Source: Peptoniphilus senegalensis JC140 (GTDB lineage Bacteria; Bacillota; Clostridia; Tissierellales; Peptoniphilaceae). From it: DNA of 64,000 nt. Positions 44,351-54,412 of this stretch are shown in pieces. Position numbers and translations under genes: made by a program. The stretch spans positions 190,138 through 254,137 of the forward strand of contig NZ_HE610717.1 in NCBI RefSeq assembly GCF_000321025.1. The letters are read 5' to 3'. Each line of letters begins with the position of its first letter. Position 1 is the stretch's first letter. The notes under the pieces are model-generated. The model was given only the letters and a program-made list of their open reading frames with translations, was not told the DNA's origin and did not search any database.

Positions 44351-44409
44351 TTGGATACAAATCCTTCGGCAGATATAGTATAATATTTTTATACGAAACC
44401 GGAGGATTT
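44351..44409 (+). promoter_or_regulatory. Promoter enclosed in a long inverted repeat before an orphan gene
   Basis: TTGGAT (44351-44356) is 17 bases from TATAGT (44374-44379), which overlaps TATAAT (44379-44384). The -10 lies in the 29-base loop of an inverted repeat: AAATCCTTCGG (44359-44369) pairs over eleven positions with CCGGAGGATTT (44399-44409), and the right arm contains the GGAGG of the next gene. Confidence 0.55.
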
Positions 44410-44413
44410 TTTT

Positions 44414-45175
44414 ATGGATTTGGCACAAAAATTAAATCAGGAAAATTTTAAAAGCCCTGCCTTTAAAGATATAAAAAAATACCTAATTGCAAATTTCTTA
44501 TTTAAGGGAGACTTGGATAGCATAAATATTTTACTCAACTTATACAATGTCTATGAGTCAATTGAAAATATATATCCAAGGTATGTAACTCTTGAAAATT
44601 TGAGAAAAGATATTATAAAAATTTATAGGCAAAAGGAAGGAATTGAACTTATTGCACGAAACCTTTCTAGCCTAATTCACGATGACATCAATAGATTGGA
44701 GCTTTATTTATATTTGGAAGGTTATAGGCTTGGTTTTAATTCAAAGAAGCATATTAACCTGCTTGAAATTATAACATTAAAGTATTTAACAATTGATGAA
44801 CTTTACAACAGAAAGAAACTTTTTCAATATGAATTTAAAAATGAAGAAGTTTTATATTTTAAAAAATCAATTTTTAAAAATATTAGAAAAGATAGGCAAA
44901 TTAGGATTTTTATAAAAAGTACACTTTCAGATGTCAGAAAAAGATTACTTAACGAAAAAATAAATAGCATTAACGAGCATCTTGATTTGCAATTGATTTT
45001 TAAAAGTGAAGATGATGATGTTAAAATTAAGGAAGTTGATTCCTATTTGACAGAACATGAAATTGAGACTCTTAACAATAAGATTTTTAAATTTCTATAC
45101 ATAGATGGATTTAGAATTTTTAGAAATGGATTTTGGGATGGAGTTAATGATAGAGTTTTGAAGAGATACAAGTAA
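44414..45175 (+). CDS. Protein of unknown function, mostly helical
   Basis: I do not recognise this 253-residue protein. It has no signal peptide or membrane span, is rich in Lys, Leu, Ile, Asn and Glu, and looks largely helical (SINILLNLYNVYESIENIY; DINRLELYLYLEGYRLGF). The C-terminus has an aromatic cluster (FRNGFWDGVNDRVLKRYK). No catalytic motif is apparent. It is a single-gene unit bracketed by an unusual promoter-containing inverted repeat and its own terminator, just upstream of ruvCAB. A helical scaffold or regulatory role is possible but unsupported. Confidence 0.7.
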   Translation: MDLAQKLNQENFKSPAFKDIKKYLIANFLFKGDLDSINILLNLYNVYESIENIYPRYVTLENLRKDIIKIYRQKEGIELIARNLSSLIHDDINRLELYLYLEGYRLGFNSKKHINLLEIITLKYLTIDELYNRKKLFQYEFKNEEVLYFKKSIFKNIRKDRQIRIFIKSTLSDVRKRLLNEKINSINEHLDLQLIFKSEDDDVKIKEVDSYLTEHEIETLNNKIFKFLYIDGFRIFRNGFWDGVNDRVLKRYK

Positions 45176-45200
45176 GGATAGTTTTAAGCTATCCTTTTTA
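45174..45200 (+). terminator. Terminator after the orphan gene
   Basis: AAGGATAG-TTTTAAG-CTATCCTT, then TTT, overlapping the stop codon. Confidence 0.8.
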
Positions 45201-45213
45201 AAGTGGTGATTAT

Positions 45214-45708
45214 TTGGTAATAATGGGAATTGACCCTGGAATTGCAATTGTTGGCTATGGTTTTTTAGAATTAAAAGGAAATTCTTATAAGGTTTTAGAA
45301 TACGGTGCGATTACTACAATGGCAAAAGTTCCTTTGCCAGAAAGATTAAATGCAATTTACAGCGAAATGAATGAACTAATAGAAAAGTATAAGCCAGTTG
45401 ATATTGCTTTTGAAGAGTTATTTTTCAATAAAAATGTTAAAACTGCAATTACTGTTGCAGAGGCTCGTGGAGTTGAAGTTTTATCTGCAAAAAATAGTGG
45501 AGCAGGTCTTTATGAATATACGCCCCTGCAAGTTAAACAAGCTCTAGTTGGGTATGGAAGAGCGACAAAATCTCAGGTTCAAGAAATGGTTAAAATGATT
45601 TTAAATTTAAAAGAAATTCCTAAACCTGATGATGTAGCAGATGCTCTTGCTATTGCAATAACTCATGGGAGTTCAATTAAATTTAAAGAAAGTTTTAGGA
45701 TGATGTAA
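45214..45708 (+). CDS. ruvC: Holliday junction endonuclease RuvC
   Basis: A 164-residue RuvC resolvase. Active-site acids appear in [13 protein letters not shown] (Asp7), IAFEELFF (Glu near 68) and the C-terminal [14 protein letters not shown]. It cleaves Holliday junctions delivered by RuvAB. Start is TTG with GTGGTG upstream. The stop overlaps the ruvA start by one base, so all three ruv genes are coupled. Confidence 0.96.
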   Translation: MVIMGIDPGIAIVGYGFLELKGNSYKVLEYGAITTMAKVPLPERLNAIYSEMNELIEKYKPVDIAFEELFFNKNVKTAITVAEARGVEVLSAKNSGAGLYEYTPLQVKQALVGYGRATKSQVQEMVKMILNLKEIPKPDDVADALAIAITHGSSIKFKESFRMM

Positions 45709-46292
45709 TGATAGAATTTTTAAAGGGAAAAGTTCACTCAATTGAAAATGAAAATTTGATTCTTGAAATAAATGGTATCGGTTACATAATAAATATGATT
45801 TCAAGAGAACTACACACTTTTTACAAAAATGAAGAAGTTTTTATTAATATTAGATTAATTCTCAGAGAAGATGCTGTAGTTTTATACGGATTCAAAGATA
45901 GTGAAACTAGAAAAGCTTTTGACCTTTTGACTATAGTTTCGGGGATTGGTCCAAAGCTTGCAATGGGAATTTTAGATGGGGATGATGTTTCAAATATAGC
46001 AAAATACATCATATCTAAGGATGAAAAGTCACTGACAAAATTACCAGGTGTTGGCAAAAAAACTGCACAAAGAATTATTCTTGAGTTAAAGGATAAAGTA
46101 GAAAAATTAAATTTGAATTTAGACTTTACTACTGAAGAAAGTCCATTATTTGAAGAAAATGATGATCCAGCAGTTGAGGCACTTATCTCATTAGGTTATA
46201 ATATATATGATGCAAAAAAATCATTGGAAAAAGTTGATTCTTCACTAGATATTTCAGAAAGAATCAAGGAAGCATTGAAATTGATGGGTTGA
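45708..46292 (+). CDS. ruvA: Holliday junction DNA helicase subunit RuvA
   Basis: A 194-residue RuvA. Domain I is an OB-like barrel ([21 protein letters not shown], read as its first 20 residues). Domain II has the two helix-hairpin-helix motifs [13 protein letters not shown] and [19 protein letters not shown]. Domain III ([20 protein letters not shown]) contacts RuvB. It tetramerises on four-way junctions. Confidence 0.96.
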   Translation: MIEFLKGKVHSIENENLILEINGIGYIINMISRELHTFYKNEEVFINIRLILREDAVVLYGFKDSETRKAFDLLTIVSGIGPKLAMGILDGDDVSNIAKYIISKDEKSLTKLPGVGKKTAQRIILELKDKVEKLNLNLDFTTEESPLFEENDDPAVEALISLGYNIYDAKKSLEKVDSSLDISERIKEALKLMG

Positions 46293-46296
46293 TATA

Positions 46297-47298
46297 ATGG
46301 ATAAAGATAGATTAGTTGAGCCAGCCTTTATTGATGGCGATACAAAGGAAATTAGCCTTAGACCAAAGTGGTTAAGTGAATATATAGGTCAAGATAAAGT
46401 GGTGGATAATTTAAAAATTTTTATTGAAGCTGCTAAAAATCGTTCTGAGCCACTTGACCATACTTTACTCAGTGGACCACCTGGTCTTGGGAAAACTACC
46501 CTTGCTGGTATTATTGCAAATGAAATGGGTGTGAACTTAAAAGTCACATCGGGTCCTGCAATAGAAAAGCAAGGCGATTTAGCAAGTATTTTAACTAATT
46601 TGAATAATGATGATGTTTTATTCATAGATGAGATTCACAGATTAAATAAATCTGTTGAGGAAATACTATATCCTGCTATGGAAGACCACGCTCTTGATAT
46701 TATAATAGGAAAAGGGCCTTCTGCAAGGTCAATTAGACTTGATTTGGCACCCTTTACATTAATTGGAGCTACTACAAGGGCGGGTATGCTTACATCTCCT
46801 CTTAGAGATAGATTTGGTGTTATGTTAAAACTTGATTTATATGACACAAAGTCCTTAGTTGAAATAATTATGAGGTCGGCAAAAATTTTAAATATTCCCA
46901 TAGAAGAAGAGGGAGCAAGGGAAATTGCTAAGAGGTCTCGTGGTACACCTAGAATAGCAAATAGACTCTTAAAGAGAGTTAGAGATTACGCTGAAGTTAA
47001 AGAAGAAGGGGTAATCACAACAAAAGTTGCAATTAAGGGGCTCAACCTCTTAGAAATTGATAAATACGGACTTGATAGTATAGATAGAAGAATTATTCTT
47101 ACTATGATTGAAAAATTTTATGGACGTCCTGTAGGAATTGATGCAATTTCTGCTGCTATTGGGGAAGATAAGGTTACAGTAGAAGATGTATATGAACCTT
47201 ATTTAATGCAAATAGGGTTTATTATGAGAACTCCAAGAGGAAGAGTTGCTACTAAAAGAGCTTATGACCATTTCGGAATAGAATTTAAAGGAGATTGA
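46297..47298 (+). CDS. ruvB: Holliday junction DNA helicase subunit RuvB
   Basis: A 333-residue AAA+ motor. Motifs are [14 protein letters not shown], the Walker [14 protein letters not shown], Walker [12 protein letters not shown], sensor 1 [11 protein letters not shown], the arginine-finger region SPLRDRFG, and a C-terminal winged helix ending [16 protein letters not shown]. It drives branch migration with RuvA. spoIID-like follows one base after the stop. Confidence 0.97.
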   Translation: MDKDRLVEPAFIDGDTKEISLRPKWLSEYIGQDKVVDNLKIFIEAAKNRSEPLDHTLLSGPPGLGKTTLAGIIANEMGVNLKVTSGPAIEKQGDLASILTNLNNDDVLFIDEIHRLNKSVEEILYPAMEDHALDIIIGKGPSARSIRLDLAPFTLIGATTRAGMLTSPLRDRFGVMLKLDLYDTKSLVEIIMRSAKILNIPIEEEGAREIAKRSRGTPRIANRLLKRVRDYAEVKEEGVITTKVAIKGLNLLEIDKYGLDSIDRRIILTMIEKFYGRPVGIDAISAAIGEDKVTVEDVYEPYLMQIGFIMRTPRGRVATKRAYDHFGIEFKGD

Positions 47299-47299
47299 A

Positions 47300-48418
47300 A
47301 TGAAAAAATTTTTATTATTAGCTATATTTTTAATCTTACTGCCAATTAATATATTTGCAAAAGAGAACTACGATAAGATAGACATCAAAGTAGGGAAATC
47401 TTTGAATGCAAAGGAAAACTTAAAGTTAAAATCAAAGAGTAATTTAAAAATTACTACTTCTGATGATCAAGTTGTTAATGACACTAATAATAAAGAAATC
47501 GACGTAATGTTTGATGGAGAAAAAATTTTTGTAAAGGGGAACAACTTTAAATTAGCAAATTTCCCACAAGATGGTGCATTTTTAGTTAGCTCAACTTCGC
47601 CGATTTATGTTGATAAAATAAAAAGAAATTATAGGGGTTCAATTTCTTTTAGGGTTAATGACGGAAAACTTGATATTGTAAATAACGTAGAAATAGATGA
47701 TTATTTAAAAGGTGTGCTCCCAAAAGAAATGAGTCCAGAATTTCCAATGGAGTCATTAAAAGCACAAGCTTTATGTTCAAGGTCTTTTGCAATAAATAAT
47801 TACAACAAATTTATAAAAAAAGGATATAACTTGGATGATACAACTAGGTCTCAAGTTTACTTTGGAAAAGATGTTGAAGAAAAGTCAACGGATACAGCCG
47901 TAGAATCTACTTTAGGAGAAGTTATAAAGTATGATGGGAAAGTTGCTGAGACAATTTTCTGCGCCTCTTCAGGGGGATATACAGTATCTTCAGCTGAGGC
48001 TTGGGGCGGAAATTCTATTCCTTATTTGATTTCAAAAGAAGATCCATACTCAACTCATCCTTGGCAATATACATTAAAGTCTGGAGATTTAAAGAAACTA
48101 AATTTAACAGATGTATATGGAGCAAAATTAGAACTTAATAATTCAAATAGAGTAAACAATATTATATTTAATACTTCTAAAGGCGATAGAACCATTCTTG
48201 CTAAAGATTTTCGCAGTAAGATAGGCAACACTCTTATAAAATCCACTTTATTTGATATAAATTGTGAAAATGGAAATGTAATTATAAGTGGAAAAGGCTA
48301 TGGACATGGTGTTGGTATGAGTCAATATGGTGCTGTGGAAATGGCAAAAAAGGGAAATACTTATAAAGATATTATTGATTTTTATTTTCCAGGAACAAAT
48401 ATAGAAAAAATAAAATAA
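47300..48418 (+). CDS. SpoIID/LytB-domain peptidoglycan-associated protein
   Basis: A 372-residue exported protein. A signal peptide ([21 protein letters not shown]) leads to an SpoIID/LytB domain (about 125-365) with [25 protein letters not shown] as its hallmark (visible as [12 protein letters not shown] and [12 protein letters not shown]), [15 protein letters not shown], and [15 protein letters not shown] near the end. SpoIID is a lytic transglycosylase of engulfment; LytB-type relatives in non-spore-formers modify amidase activity. Nothing else in the window is sporulation-specific, so a vegetative wall role is likely. It follows ruvB directly, an order seen in other Firmicutes with queA and tgt. 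Confidence 0.9.
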   Translation: MKKFLLLAIFLILLPINIFAKENYDKIDIKVGKSLNAKENLKLKSKSNLKITTSDDQVVNDTNNKEIDVMFDGEKIFVKGNNFKLANFPQDGAFLVSSTSPIYVDKIKRNYRGSISFRVNDGKLDIVNNVEIDDYLKGVLPKEMSPEFPMESLKAQALCSRSFAINNYNKFIKKGYNLDDTTRSQVYFGKDVEEKSTDTAVESTLGEVIKYDGKVAETIFCASSGGYTVSSAEAWGGNSIPYLISKEDPYSTHPWQYTLKSGDLKKLNLTDVYGAKLELNNSNRVNNIIFNTSKGDRTILAKDFRSKIGNTLIKSTLFDINCENGNVIISGKGYGHGVGMSQYGAVEMAKKGNTYKDIIDFYFPGTNIEKIK

Positions 48419-48431
48419 TAGAAAGGCAAAA

Positions 48432-50569
<2,138 letters not shown>

Positions 50570-50597
50570 TATTCTTGTTATGTTATGCAATTAAATG

Positions 50598-50603
50598 TAT
50601 AAT
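50598..50603 (+). promoter_or_regulatory. -10 element upstream of yajC and the SCIFF genes
   Basis: TATAAT at 50598-50603 in the only gap between tgt and yajC; the -35 is poor. Confidence 0.4.
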
Positions 50604-50638
50604 ATAACTATCAATAATATTAAAGAAGGGGGTTAATA

Positions 50639-50938
50639 ATGACTCAAAACGCAATGTTAAATTTTATTCCTTTAATAATAATGTTTGTTCTTTTTTATTT
50701 CTTAATGATAAGACCACAAAAGAAAAAAGCAAATGAAATAAATGCTATGCGTGAAAATCTAAAAGTGGGCGATAAAATAATAACAATCGGTGGAATAATT
50801 GGCAAAGTTGTTCTAGTAAAGGAAGATTACTTAGTTATCGAAACTTCATCAGACAATACAAAAATTGAAATAATGAAGTGGGGAATTAACGGTACTTATA
50901 AAAAGAATACAGACCTTAAAGATACTGAAGAAGAATAG
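50639..50938 (+). CDS. yajC: Preprotein translocase subunit YajC
   Basis: A 99-residue YajC: one N-terminal membrane helix (LNFIPLIIMFVLFYFLMIRP), RPQKKKANEINAM, then the small cytoplasmic domain VGDKIITIGGIIGKVV. It associates with SecDF in protein export. GGGGG lies before the ATG. The SCIFF precursor starts eight bases after its stop. Confidence 0.95.
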   Translation: MTQNAMLNFIPLIIMFVLFYFLMIRPQKKKANEINAMRENLKVGDKIITIGGIIGKVVLVKEDYLVIETSSDNTKIEIMKWGINGTYKKNTDLKDTEEE

Positions 50939-50946
50939 GAGACACT

Positions 50947-51093
50947 ATGAAACATATTAAAACACTTACAAAGAAAAATCTTAAGAAAACTTATGAAAAA
51001 GGCGGCTGTGGCGAATGTCAAACATCTTGTCAATCAGCTTGCAAAACTAGCTGTACAGTTGGAAATCAAAAATGCGAAAATTCTGAAAACTAA
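50947..51093 (+). CDS. scfA: SCIFF ribosomal peptide precursor (six-cysteine peptide)
   Basis: A 48-residue peptide. The lysine-rich leader MKHIKTLTKKNLKK is nearly invariant in the family. It is followed by six cysteines at 21, 24, 28, 32, 36 and 43 in GCGECQTSCQSACKTSC and the QKC tail. This is the SCIFF (six Cys in forty-five residues) precursor known across Clostridia, in which the partner radical SAM enzyme makes thioether (sactipeptide/ranthipeptide-type) crosslinks from cysteines to acceptor residues. GGAG sits just upstream, overlapping the yajC stop. A GAAA-loop hairpin separates it from the maturase gene. The mature product's function is not firmly known; quorum or stress signalling has been proposed. 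Confidence 0.95.
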   Translation: MKHIKTLTKKNLKKTYEKGGCGECQTSCQSACKTSCTVGNQKCENSEN

Positions 51094-51094
51094 G

Positions 51095-51119
51095 GCAAGG
51101 GAAACCTTGCTTTTATTTT
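51095..51119 (+). terminator. Hairpin between the SCIFF precursor and its maturase
   Basis: GCAAGG-GAAA-CCTTGC followed by TTTTATTTT. The GNRA tetraloop makes it very stable. Partial termination here would give much more precursor than enzyme. Confidence 0.85.
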
Positions 51120-51145
51120 GTTAAAGGATAAGTAAAGGAGTAAAG

Positions 51146-52498
51146 ATGGTAGAAAGAATTCACAAATTTTATTTAAACGACAAATATATTGTACTTGATA
51201 TTGCCAGCGGATCAGTTCATGTTGTTGAAAAAATTGTATATGAAATGATAGAAGATTATGAAAAGTTGTCAAAAGAAGAAATAATAAATAAATTTTCAAA
51301 GCTTTATAATAAAGAAGATGCTTTAGAAGCTTATGAAGAAATAGATTATTTAACAAAAGATGGCTTATTATTTTCAGAAGACGAACATTTTAAACTTCCA
51401 AAATTTAATCCAGAAAATGTAGTTAAAGCTCTTTGTCTTCATGTAGCTCATGATTGTAATTTGAGATGTAAATATTGTTTTGCTTCCCAAGGCGACTTTA
51501 AGGGCGACAGAAGTTTAATGTACTTTGAAACAGGTAAAAAGGCACTAGATTTTCTTTTAAAAAATTCTGGAAATAGAAGAAATCTTGAAGTTGACTTTTT
51601 CGGTGGCGAACCACTAATGAATTTTGATATTGTAAAAAAACTTGTTGCCTATGGAAGAGAAGAAGAAAAGAAATACGGCAAGCACTTTAGATTTACAATT
51701 ACAACAAATGGTATGCTTTTAAATAAAGAAATTGAAGATTTTATTAACGAAAACATGGACAATGTTGTTCTTTCAATCGATGGAAGGAAAGAAATAAACG
51801 ATGAGATGCGTCCAACAATAAATGGCAAGGGCTCTTATGATGTCATAGTACCAAAATTTAAAGAGCTTATTGACAAGAGAGGCGACAAGGACTACTTTAT
51901 CCGAGGGACTTTTACAAATGAAAACTTAGATTTTTCTGAAGATTTAAAGGACTTTTACTCTCATGGTTTTAAAAAGACTTCTATTGAACCAGTTGTAACT
52001 GACGAAAAAGAAAGCTATGCAATAAGAGAAGAGCATTTAGATAAAATTTTAAGTGAATACGAAAATATGAGCAAAGATTATATCGACATAAGAAAAAAGG
52101 ATAAAGACTTTTCTTTCTTCCACTTTAAAATTGACTTGTCTCAAGGACCTTGTATTGTTAAGAGAACAGTTGGCTGTGGAGCAGGCTCAGAATATGTAGC
52201 AATTACACCCCAGGGAGAAATTTATCCATGCCATCAATTTGTTGGCGAAGAAGAATTCTTGCTTGGAAATGTTGATGACGGCATAATTAATAAAGACTTG
52301 AGAGATACATTTAAAAATTCAAACGTCTACACTAACGAAGATTGTCCATCTTGTTGGGCAAGATATTATTGCTCAGGCGGATGTCATGCCAATGCTTATT
52401 ACAGCAACAAGGACATAAGTAAACCTTACAAAGTTGGCTGTGCGATGGAAAAGAAGAGAATTGAATGTGCTATATCAGTTCTTGCAAATGAAGAATAA
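51146..52498 (+). CDS. scfB: SCIFF maturase, radical SAM/SPASM protein
   Basis: A 450-residue radical SAM peptide-modifying enzyme. Residues 1-90 form a RiPP-recognition-like domain (KFYLNDKYIVLDIASGSVHV). The radical SAM cluster cysteines are C104, C108 and C111 in CNLRCKYCF, and FFGGEPLMNF binds SAM. The C-terminal SPASM domain supplies auxiliary-cluster cysteines in VGCGAGSEY, IYPCHQF, EDCPSCWARYYCSGGCHANA and VGCAMEK. It crosslinks the cysteine residues of the peptide encoded just upstream. AAGGAG precedes the ATG. No exporter or protease gene is adjacent, as is usual for SCIFF loci. Confidence 0.95.
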   Translation: MVERIHKFYLNDKYIVLDIASGSVHVVEKIVYEMIEDYEKLSKEEIINKFSKLYNKEDALEAYEEIDYLTKDGLLFSEDEHFKLPKFNPENVVKALCLHVAHDCNLRCKYCFASQGDFKGDRSLMYFETGKKALDFLLKNSGNRRNLEVDFFGGEPLMNFDIVKKLVAYGREEEKKYGKHFRFTITTNGMLLNKEIEDFINENMDNVVLSIDGRKEINDEMRPTINGKGSYDVIVPKFKELIDKRGDKDYFIRGTFTNENLDFSEDLKDFYSHGFKKTSIEPVVTDEKESYAIREEHLDKILSEYENMSKDYIDIRKKDKDFSFFHFKIDLSQGPCIVKRTVGCGAGSEYVAITPQGEIYPCHQFVGEEEFLLGNVDDGIINKDLRDTFKNSNVYTNEDCPSCWARYYCSGGCHANAYYSNKDISKPYKVGCAMEKKRIECAISVLANEE

Positions 52499-52513
52499 TT
52501 TTATACCTAAATT

Positions 52514-52535
52514 GAACCCTTAGGGGTTCTTTTTT
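52514..52535 (+). terminator. Terminator after the SCIFF maturase gene
   Basis: GAACCC-TTAG-GGGTTC followed by TTTTTT. Confidence 0.85.
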
Positions 52536-52567
52536 GTTTACATGAGTTAATACTATAGGCATAATAG

Positions 52568-52597
52568 TTGTATCTTAATGGCAACTTTTGATATAAT
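52568..52597 (+). promoter_or_regulatory. Promoter of the recJ-rsh operon
   Basis: TTGTAT (52568-52573), an 18-base spacer, TATAAT (52592-52597), 28 bases before the recJ start. Confidence 0.55.
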
Positions 52598-52624
52598 TAA
52601 ATCTATATAAAAAGTGGTGATTAT

Positions 52625-54412
52625 ATGGAAAGATGGTTTATTAAAAATAAGAGTGACCCAGGTATTGATTACCAAAAATTGGGCATTAATAATGTTATAT
52701 ACAAAATTTTAATTAATAGAGAAATTAATACTGAAGAAGAAATAAAAAGTTTTCTTGAACCCAAACTTTCAAACTTAAATTCGCCTATACTTTTGAAGGA
52801 CATGGTAAAAGCCTCTAATTTAATTCTAAGTCATATCTCAAAGAAGAATGCCATTAGGATTATTGGCGACTATGATGTTGATGGTGTAACTTCTACTTAT
52901 ATCTTATATTCAGGTCTAAAAAGGATTGGTGCAAATATATCTTACGATATTCCTCATAGGGTAGAAGATGGCTATGGAATTAATAACAATCTAATAGATA
53001 GAGCCGTTGAGGACAAAATAAGTCTAATTATCACTTGCGACAATGGAATAGCTGCAAGTGATGTTGTAAGTTATGCAAGGTCAAAGGGAATAGATATAGT
53101 TATAACAGACCATCACGAAGTTCCAAAAATAGTTGAAAGTGAAGAAGAAAAAGAAGTAATACCAGAAGCTAATGCTGTTATTGACCCTAAACAAAAGGCT
53201 TGCTCATATCCTTTTATTGATATTTGCGGCGCAGTTGTTGCCCTTAAATTAATTGAATATCTATTTTTAATTAAGGGTGTTGATAAAGAAGAATTTTTTG
53301 AAAAATTTTTGCCTTTTGCAGCAATAGCTACTGTTTGCGATGTAATGCCACTTAAAAATGAAAATAGAATTATTGTATCAGAAGGACTAAAATATTTAAG
53401 AAACACTAATAATGTGGGACTAAATGCACTAATTGAAGCTTCGAATATAAAGAAAAATGAGCTTGATGTCTATCATATTGGATTTATTATAGGACCTACT
53501 ATTAATTCTAGTGGCAGGCTTGAATCGGCAAAAGATTCATTAGAGTTGTTATTAGAGAAGGACTATGACACTGCACTTGATAAAGCAAAAAGACTTAGAG
53601 AACTTAATTATGAAAGACAAGAACTCACAAATAAGGCTTTTGAAATCATTGATAAAAAAATAACCAGTGAGGGACTTTTGGATAAGCATAAGCTACTTAT
53701 AGTTTACGAAGAAAATCTTAACGAATCAATTCTTGGAATTGTGGCTGGAAAAATCAAGGAAAAATATTATAGACCAACAGTTGTTTTATCAAATTCAAAG
53801 GATTTAATCAAGGGTTCTGGAAGAAGTATAGAAGAATATGATATGTTTAAGGAATTTTCTAAATCAAAGGAATACTTAACTGCCTTTGGTGGGCATAAGA
53901 TGGCCTGCGGACTCTCACTAAGTCTTGATAATTTGGATAATTTCATAAGAGATGTTGATGAAAAAGAAAGTTTAAATAGTGATGACTTAGTCAGGAAGGT
54001 TTATATAGATGGAAATTTAATGCTAAAATATATTAGCATGAATTTAGTTAAAAATATAGATAATCTTGCGCCCTTTGGCAATGGTAATTCTGCACCAAAA
54101 TTTGGTGCTAAAAATTTAAAAATTAAATCATTAAATATCTTGGGAAAAAATAAAAATTTTATAAAAATGTCATTATCTCAAGAAAATATAAATTATACAG
54201 CAACTTTATTTGAAGATTCGCAAGTGTTTTTAAATAATCTTGCAAAATTTTATGGAAGGGAAGAAGTGTTGGCCCTACTTCAAGGTAGACCATCAAATAT
54301 TTTTATAGATATAGTTTTTAATTTAGAATTAAATAAATTTAATGGTAATGTCAATATTCAATTAAAAATTAAAAACTATAGAGTTTCAGGTGAAAATAAT
54401 GTTAATAGATGA
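52625..54412 (+). CDS. recJ: Single-stranded-DNA exonuclease RecJ
   Basis: A 595-residue RecJ of the DHH phosphoesterase family. Visible are RIIGDYDVDGVTSTYIL, ITCDNGIAA, the DHH motif VITDHHEVP, CDVMPL, and the DHHA1 motif FGGHKMACGLSL. It degrades 5' single strands during recombination and mismatch repair. It overlaps the downstream (p)ppGpp synthetase gene, an order common in Firmicutes. Confidence 0.95.
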   Translation: MERWFIKNKSDPGIDYQKLGINNVIYKILINREINTEEEIKSFLEPKLSNLNSPILLKDMVKASNLILSHISKKNAIRIIGDYDVDGVTSTYILYSGLKRIGANISYDIPHRVEDGYGINNNLIDRAVEDKISLIITCDNGIAASDVVSYARSKGIDIVITDHHEVPKIVESEEEKEVIPEANAVIDPKQKACSYPFIDICGAVVALKLIEYLFLIKGVDKEEFFEKFLPFAAIATVCDVMPLKNENRIIVSEGLKYLRNTNNVGLNALIEASNIKKNELDVYHIGFIIGPTINSSGRLESAKDSLELLLEKDYDTALDKAKRLRELNYERQELTNKAFEIIDKKITSEGLLDKHKLLIVYEENLNESILGIVAGKIKEKYYRPTVVLSNSKDLIKGSGRSIEEYDMFKEFSKSKEYLTAFGGHKMACGLSLSLDNLDNFIRDVDEKESLNSDDLVRKVYIDGNLMLKYISMNLVKNIDNLAPFGNGNSAPKFGAKNLKIKSLNILGKNKNFIKMSLSQENINYTATLFEDSQVFLNNLAKFYGREEVLALLQGRPSNIFIDIVFNLELNKFNGNVNIQLKIKNYRVSGENNVNR

